Source: Yoonia sp. I 8.24 (GTDB taxonomy: Bacteria > Pseudomonadota > Alphaproteobacteria > Rhodobacterales > Rhodobacteraceae). Taken from it: a stretch of 64,000 nucleotides of DNA. Below are positions 16,666 to 25,802 of the stretch, piece by piece. Position 1 is the stretch's first letter. Every line of letters starts with the position of its first letter. Location: positions 62,001 through 126,000 of the forward strand of contig NZ_JACXGQ010000001.1 of assembly GCF_022096995.1 (NCBI RefSeq), given 5' to 3'. A program made the translations under genes and the position numbers. The notes beneath the pieces were generated by a model. It was not told the origin of the DNA. It ran no database searches and worked only from the letters and a program-made list of their open reading frames with translations.

Positions 16666-18692
16666 ACAACATGATCGCACCCGAAATAATCAACCGGATC
16701 GACACGCTTGAATTTGACTTGCGGGTCACAAGCACAGCGCAAGCGGTGAATAGTCCAGATCGCCTATTGCTGGCCCTGCGCCAAGAGGTACTATCAACCA
16801 TTGATCAGGTTCTCGATGCCGCCGGGCGTGATCATGCGCCTGCGCGGATTACCACGCTCACGCTTGATATCGGGCAGTTTGACGACCCGCTTGATTGGGA
16901 ATTGGTGCGCACGCGGCTGCGCGATGGGCTTGTATCGGCGATCCACCCCTATTTAACCCCGCGCAAACGGCAATCGCCGCGCGCCGCCTTTGCAGGGCAA
17001 AGCCTAGCACAATTAAAGACGATGGCAGCCGCGCGCGGCGTGGCCATTTCTGGCACAAAATCCGCACTGATCACCCGTCTTGTTGATCACGCCGCAAGCC
17101 CATGGGATTTTGCGGCGAAAACCCTAAAGCGCGCACAATCGCGCAGTGATCTGGCTCTTTTCCTGACCGGGCAAGACCGACCATCCGCACAGACCACGGC
17201 CCGCAGCGTCGCAAGAATGCGCAAACAAGATATCGAAGCCGCGCTTCGGGTTGCATCAGCTGAAAAACCCCAAAATGAGGATGACTGGGCCGCTTGCCTT
17301 GCGCGGCTCATTTGCGATGACACCCCACCCAAGCGAGCCCCTGCGCCGCGCCCAGAACCGGAGCAATCCCCGATAGAGATGGCACGTGCGCGCTATCGTG
17401 ACTTTCGGCAAACCGGGTTTGCGTCATCGTATAATTCGGAAACTGAAACAGATGCGTCTTATGCACGTGTTATCAGCTATTTACCCTCCGGTGCGGATGT
17501 AGATAAAGTACTGAAAACGCGCATACCATCAAAAGCAAAGCAGCTGTTACAGACCATTACCGCGCTTGATGATGCCCCAGATCCATTGGCGGCCAAGCGT
17601 CATATCTTAGCAGCACTTGTTGCGAATGCCCCCGTTGATATTGCCGCAGCGCGCAGTGCAACCCATGACCCTGATAGCGCTGCACGCGCCGTATTTACGC
17701 GCGCGATGTACGCGCTGGGCGATGATATAACACAGGCAATCAACCGCGCTGATGCGCTCACAGATCCTGATCAGCCCATTATAACGGCAACAGACCAACC
17801 TGAGGCCCCTTGTAAACAAGCGTTTACAGATGCCATCGGACCAACGGCCCCCGACTTGCTGGGTCTGATTGAGCTAATCTACTCTGCATTGCGTCCGGCC
17901 TTACCGCCAGAGGCGCCCCATACCGTTCTGTTTTGGGGGCATTTGGTTGAAACAATTCTAGACAAGAACAGCACGCAAGCTTCTGATATTATTAACTCCT
18001 TCACGAACAGGCTGATACCCGACGCCAAGAAAAGAGACATCGCCCTGCGCGCCACGATGGCGCGTCTAAACTACCCTGCCGTTGCAAGTGCAACTGCCCG
18101 CGCAGAGGCCCGCGCAATGCTTGAAACAATTCTGCAACCGCAGCCGACAACCGCGCAGCCCAGACCGCGCGGATCAACACGGCGTATGACCCAGATCGCC
18201 GGGCTTATCCTATTCCATCCCTATATTGCGATGCTGTTTGACCGGCTTGAAATCCGCCGCGCAGATACAAAAATCAATGCCGAAGATCTCCCGCTTGCGC
18301 GCGCCGCACTTGGGCATCTGGCGCAGGGTGAAACTGGATACGGCACCGCAGCTGATCCGCTTTACGACTGTCTCCTTGGGCGGCCAAGTGACGCTGACGC
18401 CCTGCCTTCCCATTTGCTCACTCCTGCGAACCACGCCTTGATCGACGGGCTTGTCCAATCCGTGATCGCGCAATGGGGACGGCTTGGAAACACCTCGCCC
18501 GATGGGCTGCGCTCTGCCTTTGTGCAGCGCGGCGGGGTCATGGATTTGGACGATCCAACCCAACCAAAACTGACAGTCAATAAAGGGGCCTACGATATGT
18601 TGCTGGATGGGTTGCCTTGGGCCTTTAACGTGATCGCCCTGCCTTGGATGCCTGCACCGCTGCACGTTGATTGGAGACAGCGTGATGACTAG
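16662..18692 (+). CDS. CIS tape-measure-type protein with a SAP motif
   Basis: A 676-residue protein. Both ends match the contractile injection system tape-measure-type family: N-terminal INRIDTLEFDLRV and ITTLTLDIGQFDD, and C-terminal GLILFHPYIAMLFDRLEI, VIAQWGRLGNTSPDGLRSAF, AYDMLLDGLPWAFNVIALPW. Residues about 114-145 (SLAQLKTMAAARGVAISG, TKSALITRLVDHA) read as a SAP helix-extension-helix motif, usually a nucleic-acid-binding module and not expected here. The middle is helical and poorly conserved. Despite the family name, a length-ruler role has not been proven for all members. It sits directly before the AAA+ gene. Confidence 0.8.
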   Translation: MNNMIAPEIINRIDTLEFDLRVTSTAQAVNSPDRLLLALRQEVLSTIDQVLDAAGRDHAPARITTLTLDIGQFDDPLDWELVRTRLRDGLVSAIHPYLTPRKRQSPRAAFAGQSLAQLKTMAAARGVAISGTKSALITRLVDHAASPWDFAAKTLKRAQSRSDLALFLTGQDRPSAQTTARSVARMRKQDIEAALRVASAEKPQNEDDWAACLARLICDDTPPKRAPAPRPEPEQSPIEMARARYRDFRQTGFASSYNSETETDASYARVISYLPSGADVDKVLKTRIPSKAKQLLQTITALDDAPDPLAAKRHILAALVANAPVDIAAARSATHDPDSAARAVFTRAMYALGDDITQAINRADALTDPDQPIITATDQPEAPCKQAFTDAIGPTAPDLLGLIELIYSALRPALPPEAPHTVLFWGHLVETILDKNSTQASDIINSFTNRLIPDAKKRDIALRATMARLNYPAVASATARAEARAMLETILQPQPTTAQPRPRGSTRRMTQIAGLILFHPYIAMLFDRLEIRRADTKINAEDLPLARAALGHLAQGETGYGTAADPLYDCLLGRPSDADALPSHLLTPANHALIDGLVQSVIAQWGRLGNTSPDGLRSAFVQRGGVMDLDDPTQPKLTVNKGAYDMLLDGLPWAFNVIALPWMPAPLHVDWRQRDD

Positions 18693-20040
18693 CCAAGCCC
18701 CAACACAAGATATCCACGCGCAAGCCGTCACGGCTGAAGTCACGTGGTTAAGTGCTGTGATCACTGCACGGCTGGAGCATTTCTTTGGCGGGGATGACGG
18801 ACAATTTGCGCCTCCCGCAGCCCCACAGCACGATGCGGGTTCAGCCTTGGGGCAAATGATCACGCGGGCGCGGCTTGATACGTCTGCACGGGTAGTGTTT
18901 GCGCTGGCACTTGCCACACAGGTCAATCCAGCGGTTTTGGACCCGTTTTTTGTGCGCAACACCGCCATTGATCGACCATTTTCGGAATTCGGCGGGCTGC
19001 GCACCGAAACCAGCAGCTTTATTCCGACCGCGATCACCGCGCTTTTTTTGCTGGGCGGTGGCAACACGACCAGGCGGATCGCGGCGATGGCACTTTTTGC
19101 ACCTGATCATCCACTCCGCACGGTCGCCGGGCTCAGTCTTGGTGAATTGCCTGCAACGGGCGCTGCGCCCGGTGCGCTTTATGCAGGGCCGCTTTTGGTA
19201 TCAGCACATCGGGTCGCAGAGCTGTGCGCAGGTCACAAACCCGCACCCGATTTTTCACCTCAGTTCCCAGCCAAGCGGCTGCGCAGCGGCTTGCAGTGGG
19301 ATGACCTGATCTTGCCGCGCGAGGTGAAACATAATCTTGACCATATCTCGGCCTGGCTCGCCAATCGTGAGAAGATTTTGGATGATTGGGGTATGGAAGC
19401 CCGCCTTGGCACCGGATTTAAGGCCCTGTTTTATGGGCCTCCCGGCACTGGCAAAACGCTGACAGCGACTATGCTCGGGCAGCGTACCGGGCTTGAGGTC
19501 TACCGCATTGATCTGGCCATGGTCGTGTCAAAATATATCGGAGAGACGGAAAAGAACCTCGCGCAGGTTTTTGATATGGCAGAAGAAAACAACTGGATCT
19601 TGTTTTTCGACGAAGCCGACGCGCTGTTTGGTGCACGCGGGGCGACGAGTTCCGCAAACGACCGCCATGCCAATCAAGAGGTCGCCTATCTGCTGCAACG
19701 GATCGAGGAATGCTCGGCCCTTGTTATTTTGGCAACCAATCTGCGCAGCAATATCGACGAAGCCTTTTTTCGCCGTTTCCAGATGGCGGTTGGTTTCCCA
19801 AAACCCGATGCGGCGCTCCGCACGGCCCTTTGGCGCAGTATTTTGGGGAAAATGCCGCTCGACCCCGATGTGGATATTGCTGCCCTTGCCCGCGACACGC
19901 CGCTTGCGGGCGGGCCAATCACAAATGTCGCCCGTCATGCCGCGATTTCCGCGCTACGCCGGGACGCAACCCACGTCAGCACCCGTGATCTGCAACAAGC
20001 GATTGCAGGTGAGATGCGCAAAGAAGGACGCACCCGATGA
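18685..20040 (+). CDS. AAA+ ATPase of the injection system (Pvc15/Afp15-type)
   Basis: A 451-residue AAA+ protein. Walker A is FYGPPGTGKTL (about residues 249-259), Walker B ILFFDEADALFG (about 304-315), sensor 1 LVILATNL, and an arginine pair in DEAFFRRF. ATG 18685 is chosen because GGAG lies about 10 nt upstream and it overlaps the upstream stop by 8 bases; a TTG at 18667 is an alternative. In PVC the homologue Pvc15 helps load toxins or assemble the particle; it differs from the ClpV recycling ATPase of type VI secretion. The end overlaps the next gene by ATGA. Confidence 0.92.
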   Translation: MTSQAPTQDIHAQAVTAEVTWLSAVITARLEHFFGGDDGQFAPPAAPQHDAGSALGQMITRARLDTSARVVFALALATQVNPAVLDPFFVRNTAIDRPFSEFGGLRTETSSFIPTAITALFLLGGGNTTRRIAAMALFAPDHPLRTVAGLSLGELPATGAAPGALYAGPLLVSAHRVAELCAGHKPAPDFSPQFPAKRLRSGLQWDDLILPREVKHNLDHISAWLANREKILDDWGMEARLGTGFKALFYGPPGTGKTLTATMLGQRTGLEVYRIDLAMVVSKYIGETEKNLAQVFDMAEENNWILFFDEADALFGARGATSSANDRHANQEVAYLLQRIEECSALVILATNLRSNIDEAFFRRFQMAVGFPKPDAALRTALWRSILGKMPLDPDVDIAALARDTPLAGGPITNVARHAAISALRRDATHVSTRDLQQAIAGEMRKEGRTR

Positions 20041-23000
20041 CCCGAATTCTCGCCGCAACCTTGCTTTTTTTGCCGACATTCGCGCAGGCCGATTGTCGCG
20101 ATTTACGCGCGATCCCTGATAACCCACCCGCATTTACGCAGGTTGACGAAATTCAACTCGGGCTGCGCACCGCGCTGGACGACGATAATATTTTGCTCTC
20201 CGATAATTGGCTGGGTTCCTACACAAAGCAGGCCTTGGTGCGCCTGTGTCAGCAGGTCCCAATGGTTTCAACGGTCACGCAGGTCGAAGCGACATTGCAC
20301 CTCGCGGATGAATATGGACGTTTGGCGGGGCTTGTCCCCGAATGGAAACAGCTAGCGGGAGATGCGGGTTTTGCCAATGCGATCCTGCCAAGCGATCAGG
20401 ATGTGTTTAATATCAACATCATGGCGCTTGTCGGTGCGCCTGACGGAACGGCGGATTGGTTGCTAGACCAAACCGGACCGACGGATTGTACGGACCTTAA
20501 CGATACGGGGCTTCCGGCCTTGGCGCGCACCGGGCAACTTGCGCTCACGGCGCTTGATCAAGCCACTTGGCCGAATGCTGCGGCCACATGTACGGCCCTT
20601 GACCTCGCAAGCGGCGCACAGGCCGCGACCGATGTTTTATCAAGCCTCGGACGCATTGAAACCGCGCTGCCCGGCGGCGTGCAACAAATCCTGAGCCCTG
20701 ATTTTGCGCTTTGGCTTGGCGCAGACATTGCCGCGCGTGGCCCGCGACTGGTGGGCAGTGATGATGCGGTGATCGCGCTGATCACTGATTACCGCGCCGA
20801 AAACCGTGCCGCTGCCCCCCGCGACTACAGCCTGCTTTATCAAACCCTACCAGCGAGCTGCAAACCCGCCACGGGCGCGCTGATCACCGACTATATCAGC
20901 TTTGACCAAACGGCACTTGATGGGCTGGTTGACCCTATCGATGTCAAAGGGTTGCTGGCTGATCTCGAAGACCAAACCTTTGATACCGCGACAGATCTTT
21001 CCCAAGCAATCGACGCAGCCCTGACCGGACAGGTGAGCGTATGCACGCGCGATCAAATCATGCGCGCAGTCAATAGTCCTGACAATTTGGGGCGCGCGTT
21101 TCAGCTCAACCCTGAAAAGGCGGCGAACCTCGCCTTGGTGCCAGAATTCGCCGAGAGCGCGCCAGTCGTGGCCGAATATATTGGACTGACCGCGCCAAGC
21201 CGCGCTGCATTGCTGACCGGCCTACGCGCGAATTTGCAAACGGCGACCAGCGCGCGCGTCCAAGCCGAGGTCGAGGCCGCCGCAGATGTGCTGGCAGCCG
21301 CCGCAGAACCGATGTCTGACACCTTTGATACGTTGCCCGAAGGTGTGCCAGAATTTGAACCGCTTGAGGTCACACCAACCATCGGGGTGACCGATGCCAC
21401 GGATAGCGCTGTCGCTGCGACCGTCACCGACGCGGACTTTCGCGCGGCCTTACTTGGCGCATCCTATGTCCCTGCCCCCAATGCCGAAGTGCTTAAATCT
21501 GACGCGCGCAAACTGCTTGCCCCTATCGCCGAAGATAAGATCGCCACCGCCGTAAACCGCGATATGATCCAGATATTGGGTGCGGTCGAAACGCGCTGGG
21601 GGCTGACGGATAACTTAACACAGGCGATCGCAGCTGCCCCCGCAGCCACCGCAATCCAAGAAGTGATCACCGAACCTGATGCCGCCGCCGAACTTACCGC
21701 GCTTTTGGGCGTCGAGTATCCCAATGCCCGGCTCTTAGACACAGCGCTGGCGCAATTGTCGCCTGCCCCATCCGCCGCATCAATCGCGGATATCCGCGCC
21801 AACGCAAGCCGCAATATCGCCGACCCCACAGCCGATTATGACACCGCCATTGCCTTGCCTGATTGCGGCTGCGTCAGCACACGCGATGAAAACTCAGAAA
21901 TTTACAGTTTCTACCCGTTTTGGTTTGCACCACAGTTGAACGCGCCCGAGGATGCCCCCCCAGGGCGCAGCGTCGATTTCAGCATCGTCAGCCGCGCCGC
22001 GTTTTACGGGTTGGAGTTTGCGCTTAGTGATGAAGGCACATTGGTACTGCATAACGAGGGGCAATGGACGCAAGGCCAGCGCGATTTTGTGAACGCTGCA
22101 CATCGGCACCGCGCCCATGCCGACCTTGCGATAAAGCTGACCGGATGGGAAAATTGGTCTGACGTCCAAATCGCAACCGCCGTCCAAAAAATCCTTACGC
22201 TGACAGCGCCTTACCACCGCACTGACACCAATGATCTTGCTGCTTGGCGCGCCGCGTTCCCGTACCTGTTGGATCACCCGCAAGTGGATGGCGTCACCTT
22301 GATCATCGACGGTTATGACGGCACGACGCAAAGCGTCCACAATATTGAACGCCTCATTTCTTTGGTGACCTTGCTTTATGCTGATCTTGAACCGCGCGAT
22401 CAAACGATCAACCTCGCGTTTGATTTGTCACTATCCGAGGCGCCGTCAAGCGATCCGGTCTTTACTGACATTAAAGCGCTGTTGACAGGGACCAAGCCCA
22501 TCGTCGATTACGTGCTTCTTTTCCTTGAGCGCCCGACCACGGATAGTAAAAAAACGTTGCGCGCGCGCATGGAAAACGGCGCATTTCGTGGCATCGATCG
22601 CGCCCGCGTCTTGCGGCGCATTATCCCGGTACTGCCGCCCGCAGGCCACGAACACGTGTTGCAAAACCCCGCTGCTGGCGCGCCCGCAGATGCCCCCGAT
22701 CCGGGACCATTCAGCCAGTTTGCCGATGATCTGGTTTATTTTCACGACAATTTCGCAGGTGTCGGATTTTGGCCTGCACCCGATCCAAACGCGGCCGAGA
22801 CCCCGAAAATCAACGCGATGTTTGCACAAATGTGGCTCACGCCGCGCTTGCCGCAGTTTTTGTCGAGTTATCAGACCGATATGGACCGCGCCTGTACCTT
22901 CATCTGCCCCAACCGCGCTTATGTGGCTGCGGCGGCAGCGCTCATATTTTTGGCTACGGCCCTGCTTGTCTGGCGGTCGTTTTATAGCGGTTTTGTAGAT

Positions 23001-23189
23001 CGGCTCGCGTTTCGTCTTGGCTTTGCTTGGCTTGGCGGCGCTGGCGTGTTTGCCGCCCTGTTGGCACTCACCATTTGCGATGCCGTTGCGATTTGGCCAC
23101 CTGTTCTCTTGTTCATGATCATTTTGGGCGTTGGGTTCCTAATTGCGTTTCACATCTACCAAGGGGCACGCAACGGCCCGAAACCATAA
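20037..23189 (+). CDS. Exported, membrane-anchored protein with GH18-like region, last gene of eCIS operon
   Basis: A 1050-residue protein. A signal peptide (residues 1-17, ending FAQA) is followed by a region with IQLGLRTALDDDN and NWLGSYTKQALVRLCQQV, faintly like a peptidoglycan-binding helix bundle. Residues about 610-950 resemble a GH18/TIM-barrel fold: EIYSFYPFWF, HADLAIKLTGW, and VDGVTLIIDGYDG. The last motif aligns with the GH18 DGxxxDxDxE motif but lacks the catalytic Glu, so glycosidase activity is doubtful. Three hydrophobic segments lie at about 962-979, 992-1018 and 1021-1041. Envelope anchor, cell-wall binder or release factor are possible roles. It overlaps the AAA+ gene by 4 bases. 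Confidence 0.65.
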   Translation: MTRILAATLLFLPTFAQADCRDLRAIPDNPPAFTQVDEIQLGLRTALDDDNILLSDNWLGSYTKQALVRLCQQVPMVSTVTQVEATLHLADEYGRLAGLVPEWKQLAGDAGFANAILPSDQDVFNINIMALVGAPDGTADWLLDQTGPTDCTDLNDTGLPALARTGQLALTALDQATWPNAAATCTALDLASGAQAATDVLSSLGRIETALPGGVQQILSPDFALWLGADIAARGPRLVGSDDAVIALITDYRAENRAAAPRDYSLLYQTLPASCKPATGALITDYISFDQTALDGLVDPIDVKGLLADLEDQTFDTATDLSQAIDAALTGQVSVCTRDQIMRAVNSPDNLGRAFQLNPEKAANLALVPEFAESAPVVAEYIGLTAPSRAALLTGLRANLQTATSARVQAEVEAAADVLAAAAEPMSDTFDTLPEGVPEFEPLEVTPTIGVTDATDSAVAATVTDADFRAALLGASYVPAPNAEVLKSDARKLLAPIAEDKIATAVNRDMIQILGAVETRWGLTDNLTQAIAAAPAATAIQEVITEPDAAAELTALLGVEYPNARLLDTALAQLSPAPSAASIADIRANASRNIADPTADYDTAIALPDCGCVSTRDENSEIYSFYPFWFAPQLNAPEDAPPGRSVDFSIVSRAAFYGLEFALSDEGTLVLHNEGQWTQGQRDFVNAAHRHRAHADLAIKLTGWENWSDVQIATAVQKILTLTAPYHRTDTNDLAAWRAAFPYLLDHPQVDGVTLIIDGYDGTTQSVHNIERLISLVTLLYADLEPRDQTINLAFDLSLSEAPSSDPVFTDIKALLTGTKPIVDYVLLFLERPTTDSKKTLRARMENGAFRGIDRARVLRRIIPVLPPAGHEHVLQNPAAGAPADAPDPGPFSQFADDLVYFHDNFAGVGFWPAPDPNAAETPKINAMFAQMWLTPRLPQFLSSYQTDMDRACTFICPNRAYVAAAAALIFLATALLVWRSFYSGFVDRLAFRLGFAWLGGAGVFAALLALTICDAVAIWPPVLLFMIILGVGFLIAFHIYQGARNGPKP

Positions 23190-23298
23190 AAGCAACAGTT
23201 CCGCATAGTGAGATGAAAATAAGCAATGGGGCTATTCACGCCCGCATGGGCCATGCATAAGTGCGCCAATGACCAGAGTTTAGACAGGGCCTGCATCG

Positions 23299-24273
23299 GT
23301 GATTCTATCCAATTACGACCTTTTCGTTCTTTCCGCCGGCGCCATTCTGTTCGGCCTGTTTTTACTGATCAAAGGTGGCGATTGGACCATCGATTCCGCC
23401 GTATTTATTGCGCAACGCACCGGATTATCGCCCCTGTTCATCGGCGCAACAATCATTTCCTTTGGCACCTCTGTGCCCGAGCTGTTCACATCTGTGAACG
23501 CAAACCTGCAAGGGTTTCCGGGGATCGCACTTGGCAACGTGCTGGGGTCGAACATTGCGAATATTTTGCTGGTACTTGGTGCCACAGCCATTGTGTTTCA
23601 TATTGAAGGCAAGGCCAAAGACCTGATCAAAGACCTTGGCATGATGCTGCTCGCGACTGCGATCATGGTTTACGGGATGTATCAGGGTATCTTTTCAACC
23701 CAACTTGGGTTGGTCATGTTCGGCATTCTTGTCTGCTTTGTCTTCTACCAGTTCAGGACCGATAGCCTCGACGTCGAAATTGATGATCATTCAGATGACA
23801 ACTGCCCGATTTCATCAATGGGTATGGCCTTGGTTATCCTGTTCGCGGGGCTTTGCGCGTTGGCACTTGGCTCCGAAATGTTGGTGAAAGGCGCGGTCGT
23901 CACGGGCACCTTGATCGGTGTTCCCGAGGCAATCATCGGTTTGACCGTCGTCGCATTCGGCACATCGCTACCTGAGCTATCCACATGTATTGCAGCTGCA
24001 CGCAAGCATTCTGTTGGGTTGATATTGGGGAATATAATCGGGTCAAACACCTTTAACATCCTGTCGATTGTTGCCCTGACTGCGATCATCAAGCCGCTTG
24101 AAGTGACCCCTGTTTTGATGGGGATGCAGCTTTGGGCGATGGGTGGAATTGCGATTGGGTTTAGCATCTGGATGCTGACAATTGGCAAAATTACAAAACC
24201 CGTCGGGATCGTCATGGTGACCGCATATGTCGCCTTTATCGCGCTGCAATATATCGTGCCGACCGGCGCATAA
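23299..24273 (+). CDS. Ca2+/Na+ exchanger, YrbG-type CaCA family
   Basis: A 324-residue inner-membrane cation exchanger with two repeated halves, each with the alpha motif: FIGATIISFGTSVPELFTSV in the first half and AIIGLTVVAFGTSLPELSTC in the second, each followed by a G-N-x-x-G-S-N segment (LGNVLGSNIANIL; LGNIIGSNTFNIL). About ten hydrophobic segments are visible. A GTG at 23299 is used as the start; the ribosome site before it is weak. It follows the injection operon after 109 bp and is not likely to be functionally part of it. Confidence 0.93.
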   Translation: MILSNYDLFVLSAGAILFGLFLLIKGGDWTIDSAVFIAQRTGLSPLFIGATIISFGTSVPELFTSVNANLQGFPGIALGNVLGSNIANILLVLGATAIVFHIEGKAKDLIKDLGMMLLATAIMVYGMYQGIFSTQLGLVMFGILVCFVFYQFRTDSLDVEIDDHSDDNCPISSMGMALVILFAGLCALALGSEMLVKGAVVTGTLIGVPEAIIGLTVVAFGTSLPELSTCIAAARKHSVGLILGNIIGSNTFNILSIVALTAIIKPLEVTPVLMGMQLWAMGGIAIGFSIWMLTIGKITKPVGIVMVTAYVAFIALQYIVPTGA

Positions 24274-24366
24274 GCGATATTAAAACTTTTCATCCGGTTC
24301 CCGTTTCCATCCCATCAAGGACAGCCTATACCTGCCAGAAATTGGCAAACCTTAGGGATCCGAACA

Positions 24367-25770
24367 ATGAGCAAAGCAGAAATTGGCCTGATTGGTCTTG
24401 GGACAATGGGCGCAGCCTTGGCATCAAACATTGCCGACAACGGCTTTGACATCGCCGTCTGGAACCGCACCAGTGAAGTGACACAAGCGTTCCACGCGGA
24501 CGCAGGCGCATTGGCCGATAAAATCACGCCAACCCAAACGCTCGAAGAGCTTGTTGCAGCGATTGCAGAACCCCGCGCGATCATCTTGATGGTGCCCGCC
24601 GGGCAGCCAGTCGACGATCAAATTGCCGCCCTGCGCCCTTTGTTAAGTGACAATGACCTGATCATCGACGCGGGCAACGCCAATTTCCACGACACAAACC
24701 GGCGCGTGATCGAGGCCGGCGATTTACCGTTCTTGGGGATCGGCGTGTCGGGCGGCGAAGAAGGTGCCCGTTTTGGGCCATCCATCATGGGTGGCGGCAA
24801 ACGCGAGTATTGGGACCGGGTTGCGCATATCCTGACGGCCATTTCTGCAAAACACGAAGACAGCGCCTGCGCCACATGGATGGGCGAAGCCGGAGCCGGA
24901 CATTTTGTCAAAGCCGTTCATAACGGCATTGAATACGCAGATATGCAGATGATTGCCGAGGTTTATGGCATCATGCGAGATGCTATGGGCATGGATAATG
25001 CCGCAATTGCCGCGACATTTGCGCAATGGGACAAAGGCCCGTTAAAATCCTATCTGATCGAGATTTCTGGCAAAGTCGCCGCTGCGATTGATCCGAAAAC
25101 GGGTCAGCCGATGTTGGATGTGATCGTTGACGCCGCAGGCCAAAAAGGCACCGGGCGCTGGACCGCAATTGAGGCACAGCACCTTGCCGCCCCCATTCCT
25201 GCAATCGAAGCAGCCGTTGTCGCACGTAACCTGTCATCGCAGCTTGACACCCGCGCTGCAGGCGAAGCGTTGTTTGGCACGGGCCCGCGTCAAATGCCGG
25301 ATGACGCGCTCAGCTTGGACACATTGCAGAGGGCTTTGATGGTCGGCAAAATCCTATGCTACGCGCAAGGCTTTGATATGATTAGCAAGGCGTCAGTCGA
25401 ATTTGGCTGGGACCTGCCGCTGCCTGAAATCGCCAAAGTCTGGCGTGAAGGCTGCATTATTCGCTCAGACATGCTGGATGATATGGCGCTCGCATTGGGC
25501 GAGGACGCAAGCCGCAACCTGCTGTTTGCGCCGCGTTTTGCGCAGACAGTCAAAACCAACCATGATGCGCTCCGCCAAACGGTGGCCATAGGCGCGCTGC
25601 ATGGCGTGGCCCTGCCCGCGCTGTCGTCTGGGCTGACCTATTTTGACGCGCTGCGCACCGCCCGAGGCACGGCCAATATGATCCAAGGCCAACGCGATTT
25701 CTTTGGCGCGCATGGGTTTGCCCGTACAGATGGCGGGTCTGGTCACCATGGCCCTTGGGGGAGCAATTAA
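24367..25770 (+). CDS. gnd: NADP-dependent 6-phosphogluconate dehydrogenase
   Basis: A 467-residue decarboxylating dehydrogenase of the pentose phosphate pathway that makes ribulose-5-phosphate, CO2 and NADPH. The NADP-binding start GLIGLGTMGAALASNIADNG and VWNRT, the substrate loop GVSGGEEGARFGPSIMGGG, and the catalytic Lys in GAGHFVKAVHNGIEYADMQ are all intact. Length equals the long (about 470-residue) form. It lies alone and converges with phoB; a palindromic repeat fills the space between them. Confidence 0.96.
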   Translation: MSKAEIGLIGLGTMGAALASNIADNGFDIAVWNRTSEVTQAFHADAGALADKITPTQTLEELVAAIAEPRAIILMVPAGQPVDDQIAALRPLLSDNDLIIDAGNANFHDTNRRVIEAGDLPFLGIGVSGGEEGARFGPSIMGGGKREYWDRVAHILTAISAKHEDSACATWMGEAGAGHFVKAVHNGIEYADMQMIAEVYGIMRDAMGMDNAAIAATFAQWDKGPLKSYLIEISGKVAAAIDPKTGQPMLDVIVDAAGQKGTGRWTAIEAQHLAAPIPAIEAAVVARNLSSQLDTRAAGEALFGTGPRQMPDDALSLDTLQRALMVGKILCYAQGFDMISKASVEFGWDLPLPEIAKVWREGCIIRSDMLDDMALALGEDASRNLLFAPRFAQTVKTNHDALRQTVAIGALHGVALPALSSGLTYFDALRTARGTANMIQGQRDFFGAHGFARTDGGSGHHGPWGSN

Positions 25771-25773
25771 AAA

Positions 25774-25800
25774 CGTAGGGTGGGTTTAAACCCACCTTAC
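25774..25800. repeat. REP-like palindromic repeat between gnd and phoB
   Basis: CGTAGGGTGGGTTT is followed at once by its near-complement AAACCCACCTTAC, so the element can form a long hairpin on either strand. It lies 4 bp past gnd and 3 bp before the end of phoB, so it may stop transcription from both sides, though no clear U tract follows. The same 14-base half occurs, in reverse orientation, at 12733-12746 inside a coding gene, and an 11-base part at 56019. Confidence 0.7.
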
Positions 25801-25802
25801 TT

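Noticed and set aside
966..23189. Type VI secretion system
   Set aside because: There is no TssJLM membrane complex, ClpV or TssB/TssC pair; DUF4255, DUF5908, Pvc15-type AAA+ and gp19-type tubes fit eCIS.
966..23189. Myophage prophage or R-type pyocin
   Set aside because: No capsid, portal, terminase, integrase, holin or lysin gene is present, and eCIS-specific genes are.
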